Assembly (NCBI RefSeq): GCF_033449965.1
Contig: NZ_CP137761.1
Coordinates: forward strand, 310,001 to 374,000
Source: Bacillus sp. T3
GTDB lineage: Bacteria; Bacillota; Bacilli; Bacillales; Cytobacillaceae
DNA length: 64,000 nt
Direction: 5' to 3'
The stretch's first letter is position 1. Every line of letters starts with the position of its first letter. The position numbers and the translations under genes are program-made. The notes under the pieces were generated by a model that was not told the DNA's origin, did no database searches, and saw only the letters and a list, made by a program, of their open reading frames with translations. Below, in pieces: positions 56,096-64,000 of this stretch.

Positions 56096-56109
56096 GGCAT
56101 ATAAATTGC
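56096..56109 (+). promoter_or_regulatory. Sigma-54 (-24/-12) promoter of the thiolase gene
   Basis: TTGGCATATAAATTGCA contains GG (56096-56097) and GC (56108-56109) separated by exactly 10 bases, the invariant spacing for sigma-54. The next gene but one encodes a sigma-54 activator. Start of transcription would be near 56120. Confidence 0.7.
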
Positions 56110-56217
56110 ATTTAAATAGTATACATAGGTAAAACAGAGAAAATTTCATCTAAACAAGACAATCATAGAAAAAACATAGAATTGCAGTCCAATAAAGCGA
56201 ATAGGGGGCGTTGGAAG

Positions 56218-57402
56218 ATGAGAGAAGTAGTGATTGTAAGTGCGGTCCGCACACCAATTGGGAGTTTTATGGGGACATTAAGCAACACACCTGCAACCGA
56301 GCTAGGAGCAATTGTAATTAAAGAAGCGATCAATCGCGCATGTTTACAAGGGAATCAAGTGGATGAAGTCATTATGGGGAACATACTCCAAGCCGGACTT
56401 GGACAAGGTCCTGCACGCCAAGCGGCCTTGAAAGCAGGCTTACCAATCGAAGTCACTTCAATGGCGATTAACAAACTGTGTGGTTCAGGATTAAAAGCTG
56501 TCCACCTCGCTGCACAAGCAATTCAAACGGGTGACGCTGAGATTGTGGTAGCCGGTGGAATGGAAAATATGAGTCTATCTCCATATTTGTTGCCAAAAGG
56601 ACGGACAGGCTATCGCATGGGTGAAGGAAAAGTTCTCGACAGTATGATTGAGGATGGTCTGCAATGTGCGATCAATTCTTATCATATGGGCGTTACAGCC
56701 GAAAATATTGCACAACAATACGGAATTTCACGGAGTGAGCAGGATGAGTTTGCAGCGTGGAGCCAGCAAAAAGCGGATGCAGCAATAAAGGAAGGGAAAT
56801 TTAAAGCTGAAATTGTCCCTGTCATGATTTCACAACGAAAAGGCGATCCGATTTGCTTCGATACGGATGAATTTCCGCGTGCAGGAGTGACTGCAACACA
56901 ACTGGCCAAGCTTAAGCCTGCCTTTAAGAAGGATGGGACGGTTACAGCAGGAAATGCTTCGGGAATTAATGACGGGGCTGCGGCATTAGTACTCATGAGT
57001 CGAGAAAAAGCAAATGAATTGGGCATTCAACCAATGGCGGTACTACGTGGCAATGGTACAGCCGGAGTGGATCCATCGGTCATGGGAATTGGACCGATTC
57101 CTGCAACTAAAAAAGCATTGGCTAGAGCTGGTCTGTCGATTGGTGATATTGATTTGGTCGAGGCAAATGAGGCGTTTGCGGCCCAATCGATTGCAGTTGG
57201 TCGTGGCCTGGAAATTTCGAACGACAAGCTAAATGTTAATGGAGGCGCAATTGCTCTTGGTCATCCGATTGGTGCAAGTGGTGCTCGCGTGCTAGTTACG
57301 CTATTGCATGAAATGAAACGTCGTAATTCTAAGTACGGTCTAGCAACTCTCTGTATTGGCGGCGGTTTGGGAATTGCTAGTATTGTCGAGAACGAAAAAT
57401 AG
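56218..57402 (+). CDS. Acetyl-CoA acetyltransferase (second thiolase)
   Basis: Biosynthetic-type thiolase of 394 residues with Cys88 (NKLCGSG), GHPIGASGAR and the C-terminal CIGGGLG. Start ATG 56218, after AGGGGGCG. The frame is intact, unlike the mmgA copy at 17144. Preceded by a -24/-12 promoter and followed by a sigma-54-type activator gene, so probably switched on by that regulator. Likely role: acetoacetyl-CoA formation or cleavage. Confidence 0.92.
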   Translation: MREVVIVSAVRTPIGSFMGTLSNTPATELGAIVIKEAINRACLQGNQVDEVIMGNILQAGLGQGPARQAALKAGLPIEVTSMAINKLCGSGLKAVHLAAQAIQTGDAEIVVAGGMENMSLSPYLLPKGRTGYRMGEGKVLDSMIEDGLQCAINSYHMGVTAENIAQQYGISRSEQDEFAAWSQQKADAAIKEGKFKAEIVPVMISQRKGDPICFDTDEFPRAGVTATQLAKLKPAFKKDGTVTAGNASGINDGAAALVLMSREKANELGIQPMAVLRGNGTAGVDPSVMGIGPIPATKKALARAGLSIGDIDLVEANEAFAAQSIAVGRGLEISNDKLNVNGGAIALGHPIGASGARVLVTLLHEMKRRNSKYGLATLCIGGGLGIASIVENEK

Positions 57403-57459
57403 TGAAGCTAGCTTAGTGAATTCATTTCACAAGTTCGTTATAAAGTTTAATTTTCGGTT

Positions 57460-57494
57460 AGAGAGGGAGTCCCAATAGGGTTCCCTCTCTTTTT
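57460..57494 (+). terminator. Terminator after the second thiolase
   Basis: AGAGAGGGA and TCCCTCTCT form a perfect stem extended by CCC/GGG; TTTTT follows. Confidence 0.85.
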
Positions 57495-57570
57495 AGTAGG
57501 CACTGAAATACCATCGGGAATTAAGTATCTGTTATAATGAACGTATTAAAGTGTGTTGGGGTGAAAGAGG

Positions 57571-59004
57571 ATGACCATCGGCATTGAAGAAATACCTAAA
57601 AAATGGCTCGAAGAAATGATCAATCAATTAGCTGAGCATATCGTAGTGGTCGATCGTGTAGGAATCATTCGATATATTAATTCGGCTTATTGTGAGTTTT
57701 TGGGAACGACTGTAAACCATGCCGTTGGCCAGCCTGTTCAAGAAATCATTGAAAATACACGACTTCACATCGTTTCACAAACAGGGAAGGCAGAGTTAGC
57801 TGCATTTCAACCAATCAACGGCAGCGAAATGATTGCGAATCGCTACCCGCTCATCATCGATGGTGAACTAGTAGGCGCAATTGGTACGGTAATGTTCCGC
57901 AACCCTGATGAATTAAGAATGTACAAGGACAAAATTGAACATCTCGTAGACGAGCTTAATTTTTATAAAACAAAGGTTGGCAAAGAACTCAAAAGTAAAT
58001 ATAATTTCGATGATTTAATCGGCAACAGCTTACTTTTTCAAATGGCGAAGAGTCTGGCAAAAAGAGTATCGCGCAGTAAGTCCTCAGTGCTACTGATTGG
58101 TGAATCGGGAACAGGAAAGGAATTATTTGCGCAAGCAATACATAACAATAGCTCCCGGGCATTCCATCCATTCGTGCCGATTAACTGTACATCGATTCCA
58201 GAGCATTTATTGGAGGCTGAGCTGTTTGGTTATGAGGACGGTTCGTTTACCTGTGCGAAAAAGGGTGGTAAGAAGGGAATATTCCAAATCGCTAATAACG
58301 GTACGATCTTCCTCGACGAAGTGGGCGATATGCCCCTTTCGATGCAAAGCAAGCTGTTACGAGCTTTGCAGGAAAAAGAAATCCGGCCTGTCGGTGGAAG
58401 AAAGGCTATCCCCATCGATGTTCGCATTATCGCCGCAACCCATCGGGACCTTGAAAAAATGGTTAAGGAAGGGAAGTTCCGGCAAGACCTGTATTACCGC
58501 TTGAACGTCATAAAAATCGATATTCCCCCACTGCGAAATCGAACGGAAGATATCGAGTTACTTTCGAAAAAACTAATCGAAAAGCTTGAAAAGAAGTTTT
58601 ACCGCAAAGGAACTAGTCTATCTGATGAGGTATTGACCAAGCTTAAGCACCATTCGTGGCCAGGTAATATTCGTGAGCTCGAGAATGTCCTCGAGCGGGC
58701 GATTAATGTGTTGAATGGTGTGATAATCGAACCGATTCATTTGCCGCTTTATATTCGGGATTTGGAGCCGGAGATGGTGGATGAGTGCGAGGGGCAGCTC
58801 GAGCAAAGAGCTCCGCTGTTTCAAGAAATGCCATTCGAAGGCGAGCCCGTTAAGCCGTTAAAAGAAACACTGGCGCTCGTGGAAAAACAAGCAATCCTCC
58901 AGGCGCTCACGGCTGCAGCAGGAAATAAGCTCGAGGCCGCCAAACTATTGCAAATAGGCAAAACACGTTTCTATGAAAAATGCAAAATTTACGATATTAA
59001 ATAG
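57571..59004 (+). CDS. PAS-containing sigma-54 interaction regulator
   Basis: A 477-residue activator: PAS domain (~15-108), AAA+ domain with Walker A GESGTGKE (177-184) and Walker B GTIFLDE (244-250), and a Fis-type helix-turn-helix at the end (NKLEAAKLLQIGKTRFYEK). The sigma-54-contacting loop, normally GAFTGA, reads GSFTCA at 224-229. The PAS domain probably senses a small ligand or redox state. Located directly after the thiolase with its -24/-12 promoter, its probable target. ATG 57571 after TTGGGGTGAAAGAGG. Confidence 0.9.
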   Translation: MTIGIEEIPKKWLEEMINQLAEHIVVVDRVGIIRYINSAYCEFLGTTVNHAVGQPVQEIIENTRLHIVSQTGKAELAAFQPINGSEMIANRYPLIIDGELVGAIGTVMFRNPDELRMYKDKIEHLVDELNFYKTKVGKELKSKYNFDDLIGNSLLFQMAKSLAKRVSRSKSSVLLIGESGTGKELFAQAIHNNSSRAFHPFVPINCTSIPEHLLEAELFGYEDGSFTCAKKGGKKGIFQIANNGTIFLDEVGDMPLSMQSKLLRALQEKEIRPVGGRKAIPIDVRIIAATHRDLEKMVKEGKFRQDLYYRLNVIKIDIPPLRNRTEDIELLSKKLIEKLEKKFYRKGTSLSDEVLTKLKHHSWPGNIRELENVLERAINVLNGVIIEPIHLPLYIRDLEPEMVDECEGQLEQRAPLFQEMPFEGEPVKPLKETLALVEKQAILQALTAAAGNKLEAAKLLQIGKTRFYEKCKIYDIK

Positions 59005-59098
59005 GGAAGGTAGTGAGGTCATGATGGCTTTGCTGCCTTTTTTGGCGTTTGACGTGGGACGAGTTGAGTCGAGTCGGGGTGTGACTTTGTGCACTTTG

Positions 59099-59200
59099 AC
59101 CGATAAATTTCAAAATAAGGTCGATAAATTGAAAATAGGGCCGATAAAAGTACAAATAGGGCCGATAACCTCTAAAATAGGGCCGATAAAACTCTACCGC
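59099..59200. repeat. 20-21 bp periodic array, head word GCCGATAAA
   Basis: Five units start at 59099, 59120, 59140, 59161 and 59182. Heads: ACCGATAAA, GTCGATAAA, GCCGATAAA, GCCGATAAC, GCCGATAAA; tails often end AAAATAGG. Confidence 0.8.
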
Positions 59201-59291
59201 CATCAAAATGCCATACTTAAATCATGCAAAGTGCAGGATTTACCATCCTCTAAACCGAAATAATGGATAAATTTCATAAGGAGGTATCACT

Positions 59292-60273
59292 TTGAATGAA
59301 GTATTAGTACGTCAAATCCCGCAAATCGTCCATGAAATCGATGCAGTACTACGTAGAATGCACCCCTCTAACCCCAAACGCTCCATTTTAGAAGAACTAA
59401 GACGGAATTTCATGTCAGGTTACAACGGAGAGAAACAAATAGACTACTATCTAAAAAACCTAAAAAAGGAAAATTGTTTTATTTTTGCGGGAATCCGCCT
59501 CGAACTGGATGGCCAAGCTTTCCAAATTGACACTCTGATCGTTACTCCATTTTTTATCCTCATCATAGAATCCAAAAATATCGCCTGGAATCCTAACTTT
59601 TGAAAAAGATTCCACTCAAGTGACTAGAGAATTGAATGGGAACATTCAAGGATTTAAAAATCCAATCGTCCAAGTGGCGAGACAAAGAAGGCGTTTGTTA
59701 GCTTGGTTAAAGAAGTATAAATTTCCTCAAATTCCAATAATTGATCTGGTTGGAATAGCTGACAGACGAACTATTATAAAAACGACATCTGATAATCGAC
59801 AGATCTTTAACAAACTAATCTATGCAGATGTACTAGAAGATAAATTTGAATATTTAGAGGCAATGTTTACCACCCAACAATTAACCACAAGACAGCAACA
59901 CAAACTTAATAAACTCCTATTAGAGCAACATACCCCTGCACCACCAACGATCATTAAAACCTATGGCATTTCTGAGGATGAAATAATAAAAGGGGTCCAA
60001 TGTCCAATCTGTAAACAATTCCACATGATCCGTCAGGTTAGGAGATGGTTTTGTTGTGGTTGTCGTTTCTATTCAAGAAATGCACATAGACAAACAATTA
60101 TAGATTACTTCCTGATTCATTCAACTACGATTACAAACCAACAGTGCAGAGTGTTTTTACAAATTGACAATTGTAATATATCGAAAAAAATCTTAACAGG
60201 AATGAACCTCCCAACCTCCGGCTCCAACAAAACTCGCCTATACCACCGCCCAAAAGACCTTTTATATACCTAA
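59292..60273 (+). CDS. NERD domain protein with C-terminal zinc ribbon (one-base frame break)
   Basis: Nuclease-related (NERD) domain protein. The PD-(D/E)xK-like core is seen as FQIDTLIVT and IIESKN (Asp, then Glu-x-Lys). The first frame ends at 59603; removing the T at 59586 (GCC-T-GGA) gives KNIAGILTFEKDSTQVTRELNG and continues to 60273, about 326 residues. A C-terminal CPIC ... CCGC pair suggests a zinc ribbon. Start TTG/ATG near 59292 after AAGGAGG. Role unknown; NERD proteins are linked to DNA processing. Confidence 0.78.
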
Positions 60274-60428
60274 TTTCAATCAACCAGGTAAAGCATAACA
60301 AACAACTTTAGGAACATAACTAAGCCAGTTACAAGTAGCCCCCACACCTCACCAGCCCACATGAATCCAAGCCTCTGCATATTTCCCAACCTATCAGAAA
60401 ACCCTAATATCAAAAAGGGGTATCTACT

Positions 60429-62878
60429 ATGCGAAAACTTCTTTCTGTCCTTATCGTATTTATTTTCCTAATGAATTATTTCCCGGCAAATAAGGCACAA
60501 GCATACAGGCTAAGCCATCCTCCGCTGCCTGCTGAATCGTCACAAACGAAGAAAATCGCCATCGTTACTCTCGGCGGGCCGCATGAACCAAAGGACATTC
60601 TGGCAAAATTCCCTGAGCTTAAATTAAGATATGTTTTCAAGTATGCCTTAGTCGGTTTTTCCGTTGAAGGCCCAGCGCAGTCCCTACAGGCGTTAAGTAA
60701 ACATGCTGATATTATCAACGTTTCACTAGTTAATAGTTATAAGGTTGAAGACGTGCCACTTCATACAATTCAACCAATTTCACCGATAAAAGAAATCAAA
60801 ATTAACCCAGGTGAAAAATCTGACAAAAATGACGGAGCTGGGCAATCAGGTGACACCAATCAACCAAATAGTCCGGAACAACCCAGTGACTCCGACCAAC
60901 CAAGTCAATCCAACACCACTCAACCAAGCGCTTCCACAAAAGAGTCACAATCTAGCGAGCCACCCCCAACGGATGCCAACCTTGAAATCATTGGGGCAGA
61001 CAGGGCGCGGAGTCATTTTGATGCCAACAACGAGCGCTTAACTGGAAAGGGCGTGACTGTTGGGGTGATTGACACAGGCATCGATTATAGCCATCCGGAT
61101 TTGAAAAGTAATTTTAAAGGGGGACATGATTTTGTCGACTCGGATAGGGATCCGATGGAAACGAAGGGGACAAATGGATTAGGCACCATTCATGGTACAC
61201 ATGTTGCTGGAATTATTGCTGCGAACGGGAAAATTAAAGGAGTGGCGCCCGAGGCAGAAATAATTGCCTATCGTGCACTTGGACCTGGAGGAAGCGGAAC
61301 GACTGAGCAGGTGATTGCCGCAATCGATCAAGCGATTAAGGATAAAGTAGATATATTGAATCTTTCGCTTGGTAACAGTGTTAACGGCCCGGATCTGCCG
61401 ATCAGTCTTGCGCTTAACAAAGCTGTTGAGCATGGAATCACGGCTGTAACCTCATCTGGGAATTCAGGACCGAATCGCTGGACAGTAGGGTCACCTGGGA
61501 CAGCTGCTAAAGCCATTTCCGTTGGGGCATCAACGCCGCCGCAGCAAATACCGTATCTTCAGATCAACGGCAACGAAACGATTAGGATGGAACCGATGCA
61601 AGGGTCAGTTCGCTGGAATTCCGCTATAGCTGAAGAAATTATCTACGGCGGGCTTGGTCAACCTGGAACGAGTTACAGGCTGCCCATACTAAGGGGAAAA
61701 TCGTACTTCTAGAGCGTGGGAAGCTAACGTTTACCCAAAAGGCGAAGAACGCCGCTAAAGCAGGTGCGAAAGCTGTCATTATTTTTAACAATACGAATGG
61801 AAGCTTCATTGGCAATCTAGAACAGCCTGTTCCAATTCCGGTCATGGGCATATCGAAACAGGATGGCTTGAAGTTGAAGAACATTAAGCAAATTAATGCG
61901 CGGACCATATTAATAGAAGAAAGTGATATATTAGCGGACTTTAGTTCTCGGGGACCCGTTACGGTTACATGGGATATTAAGCCTGATGTGGTCGCGCCGG
62001 GAGTGGCGATTAACAGCACGATTCCTGGCGGTTATCTCCAATTACAGGGGACGAGCATGGCTGCACCTCATGTGGCTGGAGCCTGTGCTCTTATAAAGCA
62101 GGCCCACCCAGATTGGAGCCCAGAACAAATCAAGGCCTCCTTGATGAATACAGCCAAACCGATCAAAAGTCATAATGGCACACCATATAAAACATATGAG
62201 CAGGGAGCAGGGAGAATTCAGCCAATCGAAGCAATAAAGGCTGAAACGCTCGTCATACCAAGTTCGCTACAGTTTGGAAAATTTAAACTAGCTGAACAGC
62301 ACCATCAGCATAGAGCACTGATGACAATAAAAAATATAAGCACAAGCAAACGTGATTATTATTTTACAATACCAAAACGAATACACGGGATTGATTGGGA
62401 GCTCCCGCTTTCATTCAGTCTGAAACCAAATGAAGAAAAGCAATTAACAGTGAGGATGACAATTCAACCTGAGCATTTTAAGAATAAGATTCATGATGGG
62501 TACTTAGAGCTGAATGAAGGGGAGCATAAAATAAGAATTCCGTATTTATATGTGCTTGAGGAGCCAGATTATCCACGCGTGATGGGATTTGAGATGGGAA
62601 TAGGTGATAAGGTGCAGACGTATCGCTATGAGGTTTATTTGCCAGGAGGAGCGGACGAATTTGGAATTGCTCTGTTCGAACCAGGATCCCACCATTTTGT
62701 TGGTTTCTTGGACTGGGAACGTAATGTCGGTAAGGGTACATTGGAAAAAGAAATAAGTGAGGATAAGCTGCCAGAGGCTGGTTTGTATATTGCAAAGGTG
62801 TTTGCTAAAAAAGGAGGAAAGGAGGATATGATCGAAGCGGTAGTGGAAATCATGTCGAAAAACCAAGATAAATCATAG
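60429..62878 (+). CDS. Secreted subtilisin-like serine protease, Vpr type (two frame breaks)
   Basis: S8 family protease with signal peptide (cut after NKAQA). An inhibitor-like prodomain to ~115 is followed by a Pro/Gln/Ser/Asn-rich linker (~130-190), then the catalytic triad: Asp in GVIDTGIDYSHPD, His in HGTHVAG, Asn in SSGNSGP, Ser in GTSMAAPHVAG. A PA-type domain (KIVLLERGKLTF) interrupts the catalytic domain. Frame breaks: extra T at 61664 (CCTGG for CCGG) and extra G at 61678-61679 (CAGGCTG for CAGCTG); repaired it reads QPERVTAAHTKGKIVLL and gives 815 residues, close to B. subtilis Vpr (806). Confidence 0.87.
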
Positions 62879-62920
62879 CGCAAAAGGTTGTTTTTTCAGA
62901 TAAATAAGAAAAGTCAAAAA

Positions 62921-62960
62921 GAAAAAGTCCTAGAAACCAACATTTCAGGGCTTTTTCTTT
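62921..62960 (+). terminator. Terminator after the protease gene
   Basis: GAAAAAGTCCT and AGGGCTTTTTC form an 11-bp stem with one wobble pair; TTT follows. Confidence 0.8.
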
Positions 62961-63066
62961 GTATAAAAACGTTAATTCAATCTGTTTTTAGAATAATTTA
63001 ATTAATCTTAAAATATGAAAATTACAAATTTCTTGTCTAAAATGTGACTTATTTCCTTTTTTTCGA

Positions 63067-63095
63067 TTGACATTGCTGGGGGGCTATTGTATGCT
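63067..63095 (+). promoter_or_regulatory. Promoter of the atp operon
   Basis: TTGACA (63067-63072), 17-base spacer, TATGCT (63090-63095): consensus -35 and near-consensus -10. It leaves a leader of ~220 bases before atpZ, in which I recognise nothing further. Confidence 0.75.
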
Positions 63096-63324
63096 AACAA
63101 AGGGTATGGATGGTAGGGTTTACAAACAGAAAATATGGACATTTAATGTTCAATTTATTGTTATTTTGGGCAAAACTTTATACCAAACACCTAGAATTCA
63201 ACAAAAACTGCACGAAATTTCAACAATTCCATCAATAATTTTCTACAAAAAAATCAGCAACCAGAGACTCCTTAGCATGTTTCTACAAGCAAATTACCAT
63301 TCTCTTAAAGGGGAGATGTGTTTT

Positions 63325-63549
63325 ATGAGTCAAAAAAACCGTCGCCCATTCCAAGCAATGGCATTAATGTCTGGGATACTTTCATCATTAGTCGGATCGA
63401 TTCTAGTTGGAATATTTTCCGGGAGAGCCCTTGACAAGTGGGTAGGAACAGAGCCTTTGTTTCTCATTATTGGATTGATGCTCGGATTGGCTGCAGGGAT
63501 TTATGCAATGCTCCGCCTCATCAATCAATTCTTCTCAGGAGATAACTAG
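63325..63549 (+). CDS. atpZ: AtpZ/AtpI-type F0F1 ATPase accessory protein
   Basis: A 74-residue protein with two membrane helices (MALMSGILSSLVGSILVGIF and LFLIIGLMLGLAAGIYAML), the ATPase_gene1/AtpZ family found ahead of atpI in many Bacillaceae; linked to Mg2+/Ca2+ uptake and ATPase assembly. ATG 63325 is 9 bases after AAAGGGGAG; the frame from 63067 overlaps the promoter and is not used. Confidence 0.85.
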   Translation: MSQKNRRPFQAMALMSGILSSLVGSILVGIFSGRALDKWVGTEPLFLIIGLMLGLAAGIYAMLRLINQFFSGDN

Positions 63550-63551
63550 CA

Positions 63552-63926
63552 ATGTCAGAGATTAAATTAATGTTTATGCGTCAAAGGAAGTACATATTTT
63601 TTTTACTGGCATTATACAGTTTAGGCTGGGGTTTCACTACATATAAAGCTGTTTTTTTAGGCTTATTTCTTGGTACAAGCTTAAGCGTATTTAATTTGTG
63701 GTTAATGGTAAGAAAAACAGACAAGTTTGGTGACGCTGTTTTACAAGGGAAAAAGGTGCGCTCGCTCGGATCGTTTTCGCGAATGGCAACCGCAGCACTG
63801 GCTGTTATGATTGCTCTAGAATATCCTGATTCATTTCACCTTATTTCTGTAGTACTGGGACTAATGACATCCTATATTGTCATTATGATAGATTTTTTTC
63901 TTCAATCTGTTCATTCACATAAATAG
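63552..63926 (+). CDS. atpI: ATP synthase protein I
   Basis: A 124-residue four-helix membrane protein that assists assembly of the c-ring. Starts 3 bases after the atpZ stop, with AGGAG upstream inside atpZ. Sequence features: LGWGFTTYKAVFLGLFLGTSL and SFSRMATAALAVMIAL. Second gene of the atp operon. Confidence 0.87.
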   Translation: MSEIKLMFMRQRKYIFFLLALYSLGWGFTTYKAVFLGLFLGTSLSVFNLWLMVRKTDKFGDAVLQGKKVRSLGSFSRMATAALAVMIALEYPDSFHLISVVLGLMTSYIVIMIDFFLQSVHSHK

Positions 63927-63947
63927 CGCGGAAGAGAGGTGATACTG

Positions 63948-64000
63948 TTGCATCACGAAGCTCCTATAGTTGAATTTCTTGGTCTGAATTTTAATTTGGC
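63948..64000 (+). CDS. atpB: ATP synthase F0 subunit a, 5' end only
   Basis: TTG 63948 with GAGAGGTGAT upstream begins MHHEAPIVEFLGLNFNL, the start of subunit a in Bacillus relatives. The gene runs off the window. Confidence 0.8.
   Translation, partial: MHHEAPIVEFLGLNFNL

Noticed and set aside
63067..63549. A 160-codon frame beginning at 63067
   Set aside because: Its first ~85 codons overlap a consensus promoter and have no family resemblance; the real gene is atpZ from ATG 63325, which has a good ribosome-binding site.
1..64000. tRNA, rRNA, IS transposase or prophage genes
   Set aside because: None seen on reading both strands; the mobile-like elements here are non-coding repeats only.

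Overview
The window is a stretch of a Bacillaceae chromosome (Bacillus/Neobacillus/Mesobacillus type, moderate-to-low GC). Gene order follows the Bacillus subtilis region from rsfA/ywfO to the atp operon almost gene for gene: rsfA, ywfO, ywgA, ywhB, ywhC, ywhD, pbpG, speE-speB, ywiB-argS, ywjE(clsB), fadF, acdA, rpoE, pyrG, ywjG, spo0F, fbaA, tal, murAB, glpX, rho, rpmE, tdk, prfA-prmC, spoIIR, ywlB, ywlC, mntP, ywlE, rpiB, ywlG, glyA, upp, atp. Sporulation genes (rsfA, spo0F, spoIIR, a pbpG-type PBP) mark it as an endospore former. No rRNA, tRNA, CRISPR array, prophage or IS transposase was seen.

Layout. 0.4-12.9 kb: sporulation regulator, HD phosphohydrolase, membrane protease, penicillin-binding protein, spermidine synthesis (speE, speB), argS. 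13-25.8 kb: cardiolipin synthase, then a fatty-acid/short-chain acyl-CoA block (fadF, thiolase, 3-hydroxybutyryl-CoA dehydrogenase, two acyl-CoA dehydrogenases, a TetR regulator, fused isobutyryl-CoA mutase icmF); a TetR-like operator sits between -35 and -10 of fadF. 26-39 kb: rpoE, pyrG with its CTP-sensing attenuator, spo0F, central carbon genes (fbaA, tal, glpX), murAB, rho, rpmE, tdk. 39.6-44.6 kb: an accessory anaerobic respiratory operon on the minus strand (torD chaperone, Tat-exported DmsA-like molybdoenzyme, DmsB-like ferredoxin, second ferredoxin) with a Rex/Fnr-type palindrome upstream. 45-55.6 kb: translation termination, SpoIIR, ywl genes with a DnaA-box cluster at ywlB/ywlC, glyA, upp. 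55.6-62.9 kb: accessory genes (thiolase behind a -24/-12 promoter, sigma-54 activator, NERD protein, Vpr-like protease) where B. subtilis has mnaA. The window ends in atpZ-atpI-atpB.

Two properties stand out. First, 16 genes carry a total of 20 frame breaks, many in essential genes (argS, pyrG, tal), so the sequence is almost certainly uncorrected rather than the genome decayed. All 11 single-base insertions fall at the centre of a short palindrome, nine of them CCGG read as CCNGG, which looks like a modification-linked base-calling artefact. Coordinates below join the reading frames across these breaks. Second, the intergenic space is crowded with repeats: a GC-rich ~125 bp element (7 copies), a ~120-140 bp element (4 copies, one inserted into the first), CCCCC/GGGGG palindromic units, and six arrays of 5-9 units that share a strict 20-21 bp period but use different 8-9 bp head words.
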